This document shows, in pieces, positions 26,078 to 34,134 of a stretch of 60,290 nt of DNA. The stretch is from IMG/VR virus record IMGVR_UViG_3300044833_000038, positions 1 through 60,290 of that record, one strand, 5' to 3'. A program made the translations under genes and the position numbers. Positions within the stretch are counted from its first letter, which is position 1; each line of letters starts with the position of its first letter. This DNA comes from a virus. The notes under the pieces were generated by a model. That model was not told where the DNA came from and ran no database searches. It saw only the letters and a program-made list of their open reading frames with translations.

Positions 26078-26541
26078 TAGAACAGCTCCAGTTGCGACGC
26101 TTCATCATTGCGCGGTAACCCGAGAGCCCAGGCCGCGCCTTCGCATCGATCTTCACGCCAATGCGGAAGCCGTAGTCGCCACAGCCAATTGGCGAATAGG
26201 AACGGTGACATCGGCGTTTCCGTTTTCCGTTCAGGTAGATCCACCACCCAGAACCGGCAGTCATCAGTCGGCTCATCGAGATCGTCTTTGTACCTAACCA
26301 GGAACGCCGGGATGCCTCTCGCGTGCGCCAGATCCTCTGTTATCCCGGTTGGCTTGTCGCCCCATGACCGAGTGCGCTCGATCAGTGCTACCGGCTTCGC
26401 ACAGGCGAAGCAGTGCTCGACCTGATCGATATCTATGGCCGTCATACACGCGTTACGTGCACGGCCGATGTAGCGGTGCAGAGTTCGGTGATACCGCTCA
26501 TAGGAGTCTGGGTATCGACGGATGAGGTGTTCGTTTGGCAT
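26077..26541 (-). CDS. Unknown CxxC protein inserted between portal and MuF genes
   Basis: 154 residues from the ATG at 26539-26541, preceded by GGAG; the frame is open 12 codons further upstream. Begins MPNEHLIRRYPDSYERYHRT and has HCFACAKPVALIERTRSW (CxxC) and a Trp-rich C-terminal half (FLFANWLWRLRLPHW). Not assigned to a family. Coupled to the 155-residue gene that follows. Confidence 0.55.
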   Translation of the reverse strand: MPNEHLIRRYPDSYERYHRTLHRYIGRARNACMTAIDIDQVEHCFACAKPVALIERTRSWGDKPTGITEDLAHARGIPAFLVRYKDDLDEPTDDCRFWVVDLPERKTETPMSPFLFANWLWRLRLPHWREDRCEGAAWALGLPRNDEASQLELF

Positions 26542-26670
26542 GACTCGCTCCTGCGGCTGCGTAAAAGAGTCATCCACACGATGTGTGGGCGCTCCGCAGG
26601 AGCCGAAACACCGATATTGACCGGCACTTCGCTTTGGAAAGTCATGCTACTACAACTTTGCGGTCACGAG
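26542..26670 (-). other. Structured gap after portal gene
   Basis: 129 bases with nested inverted repeats: GCTCCTGCGG/CCGCAGGAGC as outer arms and CCACAC-ATC-GTGTGG inside, followed on the minus strand by ATGACTCTTTTA. It may be a weak terminator or attenuator between the portal gene and the inserted two-gene unit. No ORF seen. Confidence 0.45.
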
Positions 26671-28269
26671 CTAGGGAACCGCCGGCGGCCGCACGGGACC
26701 TGCGGGCTGCCCCGACGCCGACTGCGCCTGCCCGGGCGCCTTCTCGGTGACGTTCTCGGTGAGCCGGATGTTCGCAGGCGGCGGCGCGACCGTCAGCTGC
26801 GCGTCGAGCAGCTGATCACTCAGCAGCTCCTGATTGTTCTCGGCGGCCTCGTCGGGCGTGAAGTTCAGCAGCGTCACCATCTGGCGCTCCCGCGACAGTA
26901 GGCCCTTGGTTTTCGACACCGCATCAGACATCTCCGCCAAAGTGCGCAGCTTCAACGGCCCCCACAGAATCCGCATACCGTCCGCCCGCTGCGGGACGCC
27001 GGCGAACGCGAACGCGTAGCGCATCACCTGATGTAGCCCGGTGACGGTGCGGTCGCGGCGGTCGGTGGCCTTGTTGACCACACCCTCCTGCTGCGCCTCA
27101 GTGCCTTGGGCGGTCTGGTTCGCCGAATCCGGGATCACCATGTACATCGGGGTGCCGGTGCACAGCGCGAATTCCTTCATGTCGTTGATGATCGATTGCA
27201 GGACGCCGTTGATGTCGGTGATGGACGACTCCCAGAACGTGAAGCCCTTCGGAACCCGCCACAACGCCCCCGGGTCGGCCTTGAACACGTCATCCAGCGA
27301 TATATCCTCGGGATCGTCGCCCTCGTCTTCACCCTCTTCGTCGCCGATGATCGCCCGCTGCCGAAACGACTGATACCAGGTGATGACGATCCGCTGCAGA
27401 ATCGTGTCGTTGATCCGGTCCAACAAGTCCAGGTTGGGCTCGAACTCGCCCATCCCCCGCGCGTTCACGAACCGCACGATCGGCACCGGGCCCACCCCAG
27501 CGATCTCCGGCATCTCCGTCGGCGGACCGTCCCACTCGAACCCGGCCGCGCTGTGCAACTCGTAGGACGTGTTGATCAGCCCGTACGTTTTGCGGGACGC
27601 CTCGTAACGTTTCCCGTCGAGGAACAGCCACGCCTTCTCCACCTGCAACACCGGGTCGAAACCGATCTTCACCGCGGCCCGCAACTGGTTCGGGTTGAGC
27701 TGATCGGGCTCCCCGATGCACCAGCGCGGGTCCTCCGCCGTGATCAACGGTGTCTTGTCCAGCGCGTCCGGGTCGGCCGGCACCGCCATCAGGTAGGACT
27801 CCGACATCACGAACAGGTACGCCAGCGCATCCTTGATCGCGGCCTTCAGGTTCGACTTCTCGAAGATGTCGGCGGCGATGTCGTCGCCCTCAGGGTCGCT
27901 GTCCACCGTCGTCGACACGCCGTTGACCGTCATCCGGTCCAGAATCGACTGGATCGCGATCGGCGCCAGACACGCCCGCGCCTTGCGTAGCACCTCCTGG
28001 AAGGTGTGCGAATAGCCCTCCACCACCTGTGGCAGCGGCGGCGACCCGATGTAGTACGACCACAGCAGGTTCATCCGCTGCCGCCGCGTCAGATAGCGGC
28101 GCGCCGGGCGCTGCTTCTGATTGGGCACCGCCAGGTCGACGTCGAATGTGTGGTCACGCTCATTGAAGCGCGCCATCAGATAGTTCAGCCACCACGCCGG
28201 GGACTGCGGGACCTTAGCTTCCTGCTCCATTGAGAGCGTCGGCTCGACGGCCTGGAGGGCTAACGTCAC
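26671..28269 (-). CDS. Portal protein (SPP1 gp6-like)
   Basis: 532 residues. RRYLTRRQRMNLLWSYYIGS, ILDRMTVNGVSTTVDSDPEG and the central FTFWESSITDINGVLQSIIN, LCTGTPMYMVIPDSANQTAQ are typical of SPP1-type portals of actinophages. Forms the dodecameric ring at the packaging vertex and follows the large terminase by 9 bases. Confidence 0.9.
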   Translation of the reverse strand: MTLALQAVEPTLSMEQEAKVPQSPAWWLNYLMARFNERDHTFDVDLAVPNQKQRPARRYLTRRQRMNLLWSYYIGSPPLPQVVEGYSHTFQEVLRKARACLAPIAIQSILDRMTVNGVSTTVDSDPEGDDIAADIFEKSNLKAAIKDALAYLFVMSESYLMAVPADPDALDKTPLITAEDPRWCIGEPDQLNPNQLRAAVKIGFDPVLQVEKAWLFLDGKRYEASRKTYGLINTSYELHSAAGFEWDGPPTEMPEIAGVGPVPIVRFVNARGMGEFEPNLDLLDRINDTILQRIVITWYQSFRQRAIIGDEEGEDEGDDPEDISLDDVFKADPGALWRVPKGFTFWESSITDINGVLQSIINDMKEFALCTGTPMYMVIPDSANQTAQGTEAQQEGVVNKATDRRDRTVTGLHQVMRYAFAFAGVPQRADGMRILWGPLKLRTLAEMSDAVSKTKGLLSRERQMVTLLNFTPDEAAENNQELLSDQLLDAQLTVAPPPANIRLTENVTEKAPGQAQSASGQPAGPVRPPAVP

Positions 28270-28278
28270 AAGGCCCTC

Positions 28279-29925
28279 CTATCTGATCCGTTGGACACGT
28301 CGGCGGCCTTTCGGGAGCGTCCCGAGTACGTCCATGCGGGCCTGCCATGACAGGACCCCCGCCATGGCGAGGTCGAACTTGCGCTCCGGGTGGATCTTGC
28401 AGAGAATCCACACCTTTTGCCCGGTCTGATCATCGGCCACCAGATTCGTGCTTCGGCGGCCAGCGTTATGGATGTGCCGAGTCAGGCTGCCGACCGCCGG
28501 GTTGTTCTCATCACCCGGGGAGCTGTTGTGCTTCACAGCACCGGACTCGATTGCGTCGCAATAGGCTTCGAGCGCCTTGAACATCCGGCGCTTCTGGTTG
28601 GTCCAGAACTCCTCAACGACGTCTGGGTGATGGGCCGCCCACGCGCCCACCGTGTAATTCCAGTGCGGCGGATCGGCGAACATCTTCACAACACGGAAGC
28701 GCTTGAAAATCTCGCGTCGCTTCTCGTTGACCTCAAGCTCGTCGACTTCCCAGCCATCAGCCGCGTCGTGCGGGCGCTCCCACAGCCCTTCCTCCTGCTG
28801 TAAGCCAGTCTTGATGTCAGTGACGACGAACCCGGTCGAGTCGCGCATCCGGGCGCCGTCGAAACCGATTGTCACCAACGCGCGCAACGGGATCACGAGG
28901 CCCGGCATATACAGTGCGTCCCAGCGCTTCACGTCGAATGCCTGCGCAGATTGCTGAGTCCAGCGGTTCGTCCACACCCGCTCGAGGTAGTTGCGATCAG
29001 CCCGCGGCCGGTCCCACCGTGCTGCCAGCGCCTCAAGATCCGAGCGCGCCGCCAACTCCGGCCCGGACGCCTCACGGATCGCCTCGATACGGTCCTCGAA
29101 CTTGTCCATATCCCAACCGTCAGAAGCCTGACGGTGGATGTAGCACAGTGACGGGCGTGCCACCTCGCCGCGGGCGATCGCCTCGGCCTCAAAATGGTCG
29201 TCCTCGGCCTGCGAATCTTGGCCTGGCTCACCAGCCGTCGTCGTCCCGAGCGACCACGGATCTTCCTCGAAGCGTTTACCGAGGTTGGATTCCATCGTCT
29301 GGATCGCGGCTTTGTGGTTCGGCAGATACAAGCGGTGCGTCTCGTCATAGCCCTGAAACGTCGTGCGGCCACCGTCAGCGGCGTTCGGCGCGTTGGCAAC
29401 CGGAACGGCCTCACCATCAGCGCGACCATCAGGCCCGACGCGGATGATGCGCTCGAGCGCGATATCGAACAGCTCAGAGTCGCGGCCCTGCTCGCAAATC
29501 ACCATCAGCGCGCCGTACGCGAGCTTCTCGACCTGATCCTTCGTATTGGCCAGCAGTGGAATAAAAGGATCGCGCACCGGGCGCCCCTGCTTCAACGACC
29601 CGTCACGGTTAAACCCGTTGAACCGCACCGGAGACTCGGAATGCAGCTCAGCGAACGTGATCAGCGCCATATCCTCAGTCTTCGAGCCACCCTTGCGGAT
29701 CGACCACACCACCCGGTCGAACCGACGACGCCCCTCACGGCGATGACCCTTCGGCCACACCTCATACGCCCGGTACAACAGCAGCCACTCATCCTCAGAC
29801 AAGACGAGCTGTTCACCCTTAAGACTGCCCGGACCGCGGCAAGCGCGCTCCTCGAGGAACTCGCCCACCTGGTCGCCGAGCGTCGGGAACGGCTCGTCCT
29901 CAAGCGGAGGAACAATCAAGTCCAT
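28279..29925 (-). CDS. Terminase large subunit
   Basis: 548 residues. The N-terminal ATPase has a Walker A-like RVVWSIRKGGSKTEDMALI and TTFQGYDETHRLY near the expected Walker B position. The C-terminal nuclease has LVTIGFDGARMRDSTGFVV (acidic metal site on the first strand). Packages DNA into the procapsid using the small subunit encoded just upstream. Confidence 0.9.
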   Translation of the reverse strand: MDLIVPPLEDEPFPTLGDQVGEFLEERACRGPGSLKGEQLVLSEDEWLLLYRAYEVWPKGHRREGRRRFDRVVWSIRKGGSKTEDMALITFAELHSESPVRFNGFNRDGSLKQGRPVRDPFIPLLANTKDQVEKLAYGALMVICEQGRDSELFDIALERIIRVGPDGRADGEAVPVANAPNAADGGRTTFQGYDETHRLYLPNHKAAIQTMESNLGKRFEEDPWSLGTTTAGEPGQDSQAEDDHFEAEAIARGEVARPSLCYIHRQASDGWDMDKFEDRIEAIREASGPELAARSDLEALAARWDRPRADRNYLERVWTNRWTQQSAQAFDVKRWDALYMPGLVIPLRALVTIGFDGARMRDSTGFVVTDIKTGLQQEEGLWERPHDAADGWEVDELEVNEKRREIFKRFRVVKMFADPPHWNYTVGAWAAHHPDVVEEFWTNQKRRMFKALEAYCDAIESGAVKHNSSPGDENNPAVGSLTRHIHNAGRRSTNLVADDQTGQKVWILCKIHPERKFDLAMAGVLSWQARMDVLGTLPKGRRRVQRIR

Positions 29926-29931
29926 TCGATG

Positions 29932-30411
29932 CTATGAAGCAGCGGAGGGCACAACCGACAAACGGCGCGTGGTCCTCGGATCGGCCTTCTTGGGCGCCGC
30001 TTTCTTTGGAGGCGTACCGCGGCGCTGCGCCGTCTTCTGCGCCGCGCTCTCGCCGCGATCAATCTCCCACTGCAAACTTCGCCGGGACATCGGGGTTAGC
30101 CCACACTGGGTGAGCACCTGACGGATCTCACCACCAGTCGACGTCCGAGTCGACGCCGGAGTCTCCGGATCCCAAAACTGCTGCTGCAACCGCGCCGCCA
30201 AATACAGCGCATCGATGTCAGACTCGGTCCACTCAGGCACCATCGGCGACGACCAACAGCGCTTCCACCAGTCCCTCACCACCGGATACCAGTCCTTGAT
30301 ATGCACCGGCAGCGGCGGAATCTTCGCGTTCGTCACCGGTGTCAGCACCGCACGCGTCGACGTCTTGTTGCGGCGAACCCGCGTCGACGGGTCCTTACTG
30401 GTAGGCGGCAT
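29932..30411 (-). CDS. Terminase small subunit
   Basis: 159 residues. YPVVRDWWKRCWSSPMVPEW and IDALYLAARLQQQFWDPETP match actinophage small terminases, with a Lys-rich tail (PPKKAAPKKADPRTTRRLSV). Binds the packaging site and recruits the large subunit. ATG preceded by TAGGAGA. Confidence 0.8.
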   Translation of the reverse strand: MPPTSKDPSTRVRRNKTSTRAVLTPVTNAKIPPLPVHIKDWYPVVRDWWKRCWSSPMVPEWTESDIDALYLAARLQQQFWDPETPASTRTSTGGEIRQVLTQCGLTPMSRRSLQWEIDRGESAAQKTAQRRGTPPKKAAPKKADPRTTRRLSVVPSAAS

Positions 30412-30616
30412 ACAGGGGTCTCCTATGTCAGGAGGTGCGAGGTTCCTGGGGTTGCGTACATCTCGGATTTGCCAGTGCGTTCCGGTCCTGCAAGTAGGTG
30501 TGACCGGCCTCCCCGCCCAGCCCTTTATCGCAGGTCAGGCCGCATGTTTGCGTATGGTTATGTGTTACCGCTCTCACCTGCGGCTATACAGCTAACCATC
30601 CGGCCCTGACCAGCGG
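30412..30616. other. Non-coding region upstream of terminase; candidate cos/pac and promoter
   Basis: 205 bases with no convincing gene between the HNH gene and the small terminase. It contains two direct GCGGCTATA repeats 33 bases apart, GGTCAGGCC and its near-complement, and a G/C-rich block. In cos-type siphoviruses of actinobacteria the packaging site lies here. The physical ends cannot be determined from the sequence alone. Confidence 0.4.
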
Positions 30617-31006
30617 CTATAGCAGCCCGGGATGGCGCTCAGCCTGCCGCTTCCATCCGTTCCGTCCTGCGCGTGCCTGCTGCTGCGTCTTGCGCCGATG
30701 GCATGGCCGGCAAACCCCTTGCACGACGCCGGCGGTCAGCACTGATGTCCGTGGCTTGCCAGTCGCGGCCAACCCGTCTGGGTGATCCATCTCGTCGATC
30801 GCGCCGGTGCAGATGACTGGGTAGTTCAGCCGGCACGTCTTGTCCCTGGCTCGGACCGCAGCCTTGACCTTCGGTGAGACGTAGCGGCCTTGGCCTGTGG
30901 TGCGTCCTTGCCAGCTTGTCGTGTGGTTTGGGCAGTACTTACCTGACCGGATGGTGTTTGGGCAGTGGTAGTCGTCGCCTGGGCAGCGGCGTGGCGCGCG
31001 GGGCAT
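30617..31006 (-). CDS. HNH endonuclease near terminase
   Basis: 129 residues from the ATG overlapping the upstream stop (ATGA). CPNTIRSGKYCPNH at the N-terminus binds metal. The HNH core is CRLNYPVICTGAIDEMDHP with the downstream GVCRPCHRRKTQQQ. HNH proteins beside terminases, such as HK97 gp74, assist cos cleavage and packaging. A packaging role is likely; free homing is the alternative. Confidence 0.75.
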   Translation of the reverse strand: MPRAPRRCPGDDYHCPNTIRSGKYCPNHTTSWQGRTTGQGRYVSPKVKAAVRARDKTCRLNYPVICTGAIDEMDHPDGLAATGKPRTSVLTAGVVQGVCRPCHRRKTQQQARAGRNGWKRQAERHPGLL

Positions 31007-31242
31007 CAGTCGTGTCCGTGCTGTCCACCGTGTGGCGGGAGGTGGCCGAAGTGGAGGCGGTAGTACTCGGTCGTGAGGCCGTCTGCTTTGGCTGGTGACA
31101 TGTACTGCAGCAGCAGCGCGTGCAGGGTGGTCCAGGGTTTCGGGTTGGTCGCCCACTTGGCTAAGCCTGCGCCGGCGAGCCAGTACCGGTTGATGCCTTC
31201 GGATGGTCCGACGCCTGGCTTGGTGTCTACGCCTGCGGCCAC
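31006..31242 (-). CDS. Small conserved-looking protein upstream of HNH gene
   Basis: 78 residues from a GTG with GGAG 5 bases upstream (VAAGVDTKPGVGPSEGINRY). RYWLAGAGLAKWATNPKPWT followed by LHALLLQYMSPAKA is a pattern seen in small proteins near actinophage terminases. The frame is open further upstream but there it is antisense-like and Arg/Ser rich. Function unknown. Confidence 0.5.
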   Translation of the reverse strand: MAAGVDTKPGVGPSEGINRYWLAGAGLAKWATNPKPWTTLHALLLQYMSPAKADGLTTEYYRLHFGHLPPHGGQHGHD

Positions 31243-31304
31243 CGTTGCTCCGGTGTCGCGGTGCGTTCGGCATACTCGCGCAGCTCCCGGTTGAGCGCGG
31301 CCAT
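31227..31304 (-). CDS. Possible short coiled-coil ORF
   Basis: 25 codons from an ATG (MAALNRELREYAERTATPEQ). The frame is open for about 20 helix-prone codons further upstream (IAQTERIIAYAAAELE) but has no canonical start there. It may be the 3' part of a gene whose start is non-canonical or lost to a frameshift from the adjacent 36-residue gene. Confidence 0.3.
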   Translation of the reverse strand: MAALNRELREYAERTATPEQRWPQA

Positions 31305-31351
31305 CTCGAGCTCGGCTGCTGCGTAGGCGATGATCCGTTCGGTCTGGGCGA

Positions 31352-31462
31352 TCAGATGACTTTCCGCGGCAGCAATGCCGCGATGATGCGGGTTGCGGTA
31401 TCGAAGTCCTCACCCCAAGCCTCGTACCAGACGTCGCTCACCTTGCAGTAGATGATCGTCAT
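31352..31462 (-). CDS. Small protein with strong ribosome site
   Basis: 36 residues (MTIIYCKVSDVWYEAWGEDF to LLPRKVI). AGGAGAG lies 6 bases before the ATG, the best ribosome binding site in this neighbourhood. Unknown function. Confidence 0.5.
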   Translation of the reverse strand: MTIIYCKVSDVWYEAWGEDFDTATRIIAALLPRKVI

Positions 31463-31506
31463 ATGGCGCTCTCCTGTTGTTCGTATCGCCCGCAGCCGGT
31501 CGTGCG

Positions 31507-31683
31507 ATGGTGCAAGCTCATGGTGTGCGTGTCGTTGATCGAGCCGTCTTATGGGGCGTGCGTGTCGGGGTCGGCGGTTTCGTCGCGTGGATGGTGTTCC
31601 ACATCGTGTGGCTGCAGATCGCTAGCCTGATCGTGCTGTTCGGGGCGGCTGCGACGATGGTCTTCCTCGCCGCAACCGAGTAA
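31507..31683 (+). CDS. Possible small membrane protein on the opposite strand
   Basis: 58 residues with two predicted membrane helices (GVGGFVAWMVFHIVWL and ASLIVLFGAAATMVFLAA). It fills a 250-base gap between minus-strand genes. No clear promoter or ribosome site, so it is tentative. Confidence 0.3.
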   Translation: MVQAHGVRVVDRAVLWGVRVGVGGFVAWMVFHIVWLQIASLIVLFGAAATMVFLAATE

Positions 31684-31714
31684 CGGTTGGCCGCGGCAGT
31701 CCTTGTCGAGGTCG

Positions 31715-31888
31715 TCAGCGTCCGATGCACATCGTCGCCACACCGAACCGTTCAAGTAGCTCATCCCGCCTGGCAACCCAAAACCGGATGGCGTCGCATC
31801 CGCCGTCCAACCGTGCCCGCTGCAGCTGCTGGTGGGCGTGGGTGATGTCTTGGGTGAGGTTGCGGGTTGCGCGGGTTGGTTCGGGCAT
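31715..31888 (-). CDS. Small helical protein
   Basis: 57 residues from MPEPTRATRNLTQDITHAHQ, with AAGGA at a suitable distance. Helical, charged, ends FWVARRDELLERFGVATMCIGR. The long upstream extension of this frame is Pro/His/Arg-rich antisense sequence. Function unknown. Confidence 0.5.
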   Translation of the reverse strand: MPEPTRATRNLTQDITHAHQQLQRARLDGGCDAIRFWVARRDELLERFGVATMCIGR

Positions 31889-31899
31889 CGCGACCATCC

Positions 31900-32406
31900 T
31901 TATGCGGGGATGCAGTATCCGAGTCGTTTGTCGCGGTTTTCGCGTCCGGATGGGATGCGGGTGGTTTTTTCGTATTGGGCGACGTCGATGAGCCGATAGA
32001 GTTTTCGGCCGGCTTGGTCTAGGCCGGTGGCGTGGATGTGGCCGAGTTGCGCCCATTTGCGGATGGTGGCTGCGGTGACGCCGAGGAGTGTGGCTGCTTG
32101 GGCGGTGGTGAGCAACTGTTGGGCGCCGTCGGGGGTGAGGACTGCATGCAAGGCGTGCTCCCTTGGAACAGCGAAAACCCCCATGCGTGAGGCGTGGGGG
32201 CTGTTTGGGCATAGGTGTGCTACTGCCGCAGGTGTGAAAGTAGCAGGTCGCGGCCGGAAAGTCACCTGCTCCTCGGCAATGGCGCGGATCGCCTCACGTA
32301 CCGGCTCGTCGCCCCGGTCGGCGTATAGGTTCCCCAGCGCAGAGGGGCCTAGCCATTCGGCCATGAGCATGTCGAGTGCGGCCATTGCGCGGTCGGTAGC
32401 GGGCAT
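31900..32406 (-). CDS. Helix-turn-helix DNA-binding protein (MerR/excisionase type)
   Basis: 168 residues. Residues about 95-150 form a winged HTH of the HTH_17 / excisionase class: LTTAQAATLLGVTAATIRKW, then GHIHATGLDQAGRKLYRLID. The N-terminal 90 residues are helical and separate. It could act as excisionase or as a late regulator, since it sits just before the packaging genes. Overlaps the ribbon-helix-helix gene by one base. Confidence 0.7.
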   Translation of the reverse strand: MPATDRAMAALDMLMAEWLGPSALGNLYADRGDEPVREAIRAIAEEQVTFRPRPATFTPAAVAHLCPNSPHASRMGVFAVPREHALHAVLTPDGAQQLLTTAQAATLLGVTAATIRKWAQLGHIHATGLDQAGRKLYRLIDVAQYEKTTRIPSGRENRDKRLGYCIPA

Positions 32407-32585
32407 CAGTAGCTCGCAATCGTGTCGTCGTCGAGTTCGGCCTGCGCCGCTTTGAGCATGCTGCGTATCAGCGATGCCCGACTGACGCCGAGGCTGTATG
32501 CGCGGGCGTCCATGTCGGCGAGCAGGCCGTCGCCGACGCGGACGTTGATGGGTGTGCCGATCTCAGGTCGGCCTGCGGGGGTCAC
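32406..32585 (-). CDS. Ribbon-helix-helix repressor, paralogue of gene at 50994
   Basis: 59 residues from a GTG overlapping the previous stop (GTGA). It begins VTPAGRPEIGTPINVRVGDG and continues LADMDARAYSLGVSRASLIR, a ribbon-helix-helix fold. The first ten residues are nearly identical to the right-arm protein at 50994-51161 (MTPAGRPEIGQPINIRLPEE). It is in one operon with the gene at 32582, whose promoter overlaps operator-like repeats. Probably autoregulatory. Confidence 0.75.
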   Translation of the reverse strand: MTPAGRPEIGTPINVRVGDGLLADMDARAYSLGVSRASLIRSMLKAAQAELDDDTIASY

Positions 32586-32779
32586 CGCACCGACCGCAAT
32601 GCTTCCGTGGTGCGGACCATCGCCGCCCAGTCGTAAGCGCCGTGACCGGGCATGGCGTCGAGAATGTCGAGGCATTCCGGGCAGTCAACGTGATCGCGGT
32701 AGATGACAGTGTCGCCTTCGCCTTCGCAAAGTGAGCCGGGAATGTCGCCGCCGTCGGGTGCGTGTGCGTAGATTTTCAT
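32582..32779 (-). CDS. Small zinc-ribbon protein, first gene of leaderless transcript
   Basis: 65 residues from the ATG at 32777-32779 (MKIYAHAPDGGDIPGSLCEG). CPECLDILDAMPGHGAYDW contributes a CxxC. No Shine-Dalgarno; the ATG lies 7 bases after a -10 hexamer, so the mRNA is predicted to be leaderless. Function unknown; co-transcribed with the ribbon-helix-helix gene. Confidence 0.65.
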   Translation of the reverse strand: MKIYAHAPDGGDIPGSLCEGEGDTVIYRDHVDCPECLDILDAMPGHGAYDWAAMVRTTEALRSVR

Positions 32780-32786
32780 GTGATTA

Positions 32787-32815
32787 ACGATACCGTCTAT
32801 CCAACTGATTGTCAA
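32787..32815 (-). promoter_or_regulatory. Sigma-A-like promoter, leaderless
   Basis: On the minus strand: consensus -35 TTGACA (32815-32810), 17-base spacer, -10 TATCGT (32792-32787), then 7 bases to ATG at 32779. It fires toward the regulator genes and the packaging/structural module. Confidence 0.75.
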
Positions 32816-32825
32816 TACCGTTTAT
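32791..32825. promoter_or_regulatory. Operator-like direct repeats TACCGTYTAT
   Basis: Two copies on the plus strand, TACCGTCTAT (32791-32800) and TACCGTTTAT (32816-32825), 25 bases apart. One overlaps the -10 region and the other the -35. A third copy with one mismatch, TATCGTCTAT, overlaps the -10 of the paralogous gene at 50981-50990. Likely ribbon-helix-helix binding sites. Confidence 0.55.
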
Positions 32826-32983
32826 TGCCGGTCTCGGTTTGCTCGCAGCTGCCGATAGTACTGCTCCGACGCCGCTCCTAAGCTGGAGCGCCCGCAATAC
32901 GGGCACGGGTCGCCATTTGCGTAGGCCCGGAACAGCGCCGACGTGTAACGGTCGCAGCCTGGACACGTTAGCTTGTACGTCAC
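32822..32983 (-). CDS. Small zinc-ribbon protein
   Basis: 53 residues from a GTG with GAGG 6 bases upstream (VTYKLTCPGCDRYTSALFRA). CPGC and CPYC form a classic four-Cys zinc ribbon. Overlaps the upstream gene by GTGA. Confidence 0.65.
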   Translation of the reverse strand: MTYKLTCPGCDRYTSALFRAYANGDPCPYCGRSSLGAASEQYYRQLRANRDRQ

Positions 32984-33213
32984 GTTTGCCTCAGGTGAAC
33001 ACCGGGACGCGACGGATGCCCCCAGCGACAGTCGGTGTGGTCGACATGCCGCCACCCAACGCCCGGTGTGCGATCTACCAATGCTCCGCATAAGCCGCAT
33101 TCGCGGAGTTGGTGGGATCGCGCCACGATGCGGTCTGCCGGGTCGTCGGGTCCGTCGTAGTCGCAGTTCCCATCGCATGTCGCGAAGTCGCAGGGGCGAT
33201 CTTCACCGCTCAT
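32980..33213 (-). CDS. Small Cys/His-rich protein
   Basis: 77 residues from the ATG overlapping the stop of the 25-residue membrane peptide gene. CDFATCDGNCDYDG and CGLCGALVDRTPGVGWRHVD suggest two metal sites. A common type of actinophage accessory protein. Unknown role. Confidence 0.6.
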   Translation of the reverse strand: MSGEDRPCDFATCDGNCDYDGPDDPADRIVARSHQLRECGLCGALVDRTPGVGWRHVDHTDCRWGHPSRPGVHLRQT

Positions 33214-33287
33214 CGCTCGCTCACCATTAGGCACATAAGGAATGGAATCGCTAGGCCCAGTACGAGCCAGAACACTGGTCCGCTCAT
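33210..33287 (-). CDS. Micro membrane protein (25 aa)
   Basis: MSGPVFWLVLGLAIPFLMCL followed by five residues, essentially one membrane helix. ACAGGAGCAAAC before the ATG is a strong ribosome site and its stop overlaps the next ATG (ATGA). Translational coupling makes it credible despite its size. Confidence 0.6.
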   Translation of the reverse strand: MSGPVFWLVLGLAIPFLMCLMVSER

Positions 33288-33325
33288 GTTTGCTCCTGTC
33301 AGTCTCGGTCGCCGATAATGTTGCG

Positions 33326-33502
33326 TCACGTCAGCCGCACAGGCACGTCGGGCTGTGTGGATTCTCGACCCGTCCAGACCCAGACGTCGCCCACTCGGTC
33401 GTAGCCATCATCCCCATCCCACGCGTCCAGGCACGCTTTCCCGCACTGTGTTTCGGGGTACGGGCACACATGCCCAGGCCAATTCGGACAGTTGGGTTTC
33501 AT
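33326..33502 (-). CDS. Small Cys-rich protein
   Basis: 58 residues from the ATG that overlaps the stop of the 211-residue gene upstream. CPNWPGHVCPYPETQCGKAC gives four cysteines in a tight cluster, followed by a Trp/Asp-rich tail. Unknown function. Confidence 0.6.
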   Translation of the reverse strand: MKPNCPNWPGHVCPYPETQCGKACLDAWDGDDGYDRVGDVWVWTGRESTQPDVPVRLT

Positions 33503-34134
33503 GCGACCTCCGCCAACACCGCATCCAATGTGAGCCGGATCAGGAACGGGTAGTGAACCTCTTTGATCGTGTACCCGCACGCGTCGCAGGAGATAAAATC
33601 CTGGCCTGCACCCTGAACGCGCACCAAGGTTCGCAACCCGCAGTCGTTGGATGGGCACGGTACTGGCAGCGTGTATTTGGGGGTTGTGGCGCCCAATGCT
33701 CGCCGTATCCCGTAATGCAGGTCCGGTAGCTCTCGCAGCGCGTCGTGGTCGACGAGGGCGACGAGCATTTCGCAGCGCGGCTCGAGATATCTCCACGCCG
33801 AGACGAGGCGTTGTTTGTGGTTGACGGCGTACGCCCACACGTCGTCGCCGTCATTGTTGACGGCCATGCGTTTGCGGCGGGGTTGCCGTTCGCTGCGTTC
33901 CTCGGCGAGGTAGTCGTGCCAGCAGGTCATCATGTCGACGATTTCGGCGGCTTTCGCCGACGCCCACTCTGCCGGGTGTCCGTAGTCCTGAACTTTCCCG
34001 GTGCGGCCCTCAGTTTTCGGGGGGTTGGGGAAGACGGCCTGCAAATGGACCCAGTCGAGCGCGAGCCAGTACAGGGTTCGGCGGAGGTGTTTGGCAGACA
34101 TTCGCTTCGTCGTTTCGGGCTGTGGTGCTGTCAT
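33499..34134 (-). CDS. Zinc-ribbon protein of the early region
   Basis: 211 residues from the ATG overlapping the upstream zinc-finger gene stop (MTAPQPETTKRMSAKHLRRT). Mainly helical (LYWLALDWVHLQAVFPNPP, VAWAYAVNH-type core). C-terminal ribbon CPSNDCGLRTLVRVQGAGQD with CDACGY. Proteins of this design are common in actinophage early regions; function unknown. Confidence 0.65.
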   Translation of the reverse strand: MTAPQPETTKRMSAKHLRRTLYWLALDWVHLQAVFPNPPKTEGRTGKVQDYGHPAEWASAKAAEIVDMMTCWHDYLAEERSERQPRRKRMAVNNDGDDVWAYAVNHKQRLVSAWRYLEPRCEMLVALVDHDALRELPDLHYGIRRALGATTPKYTLPVPCPSNDCGLRTLVRVQGAGQDFISCDACGYTIKEVHYPFLIRLTLDAVLAEVA

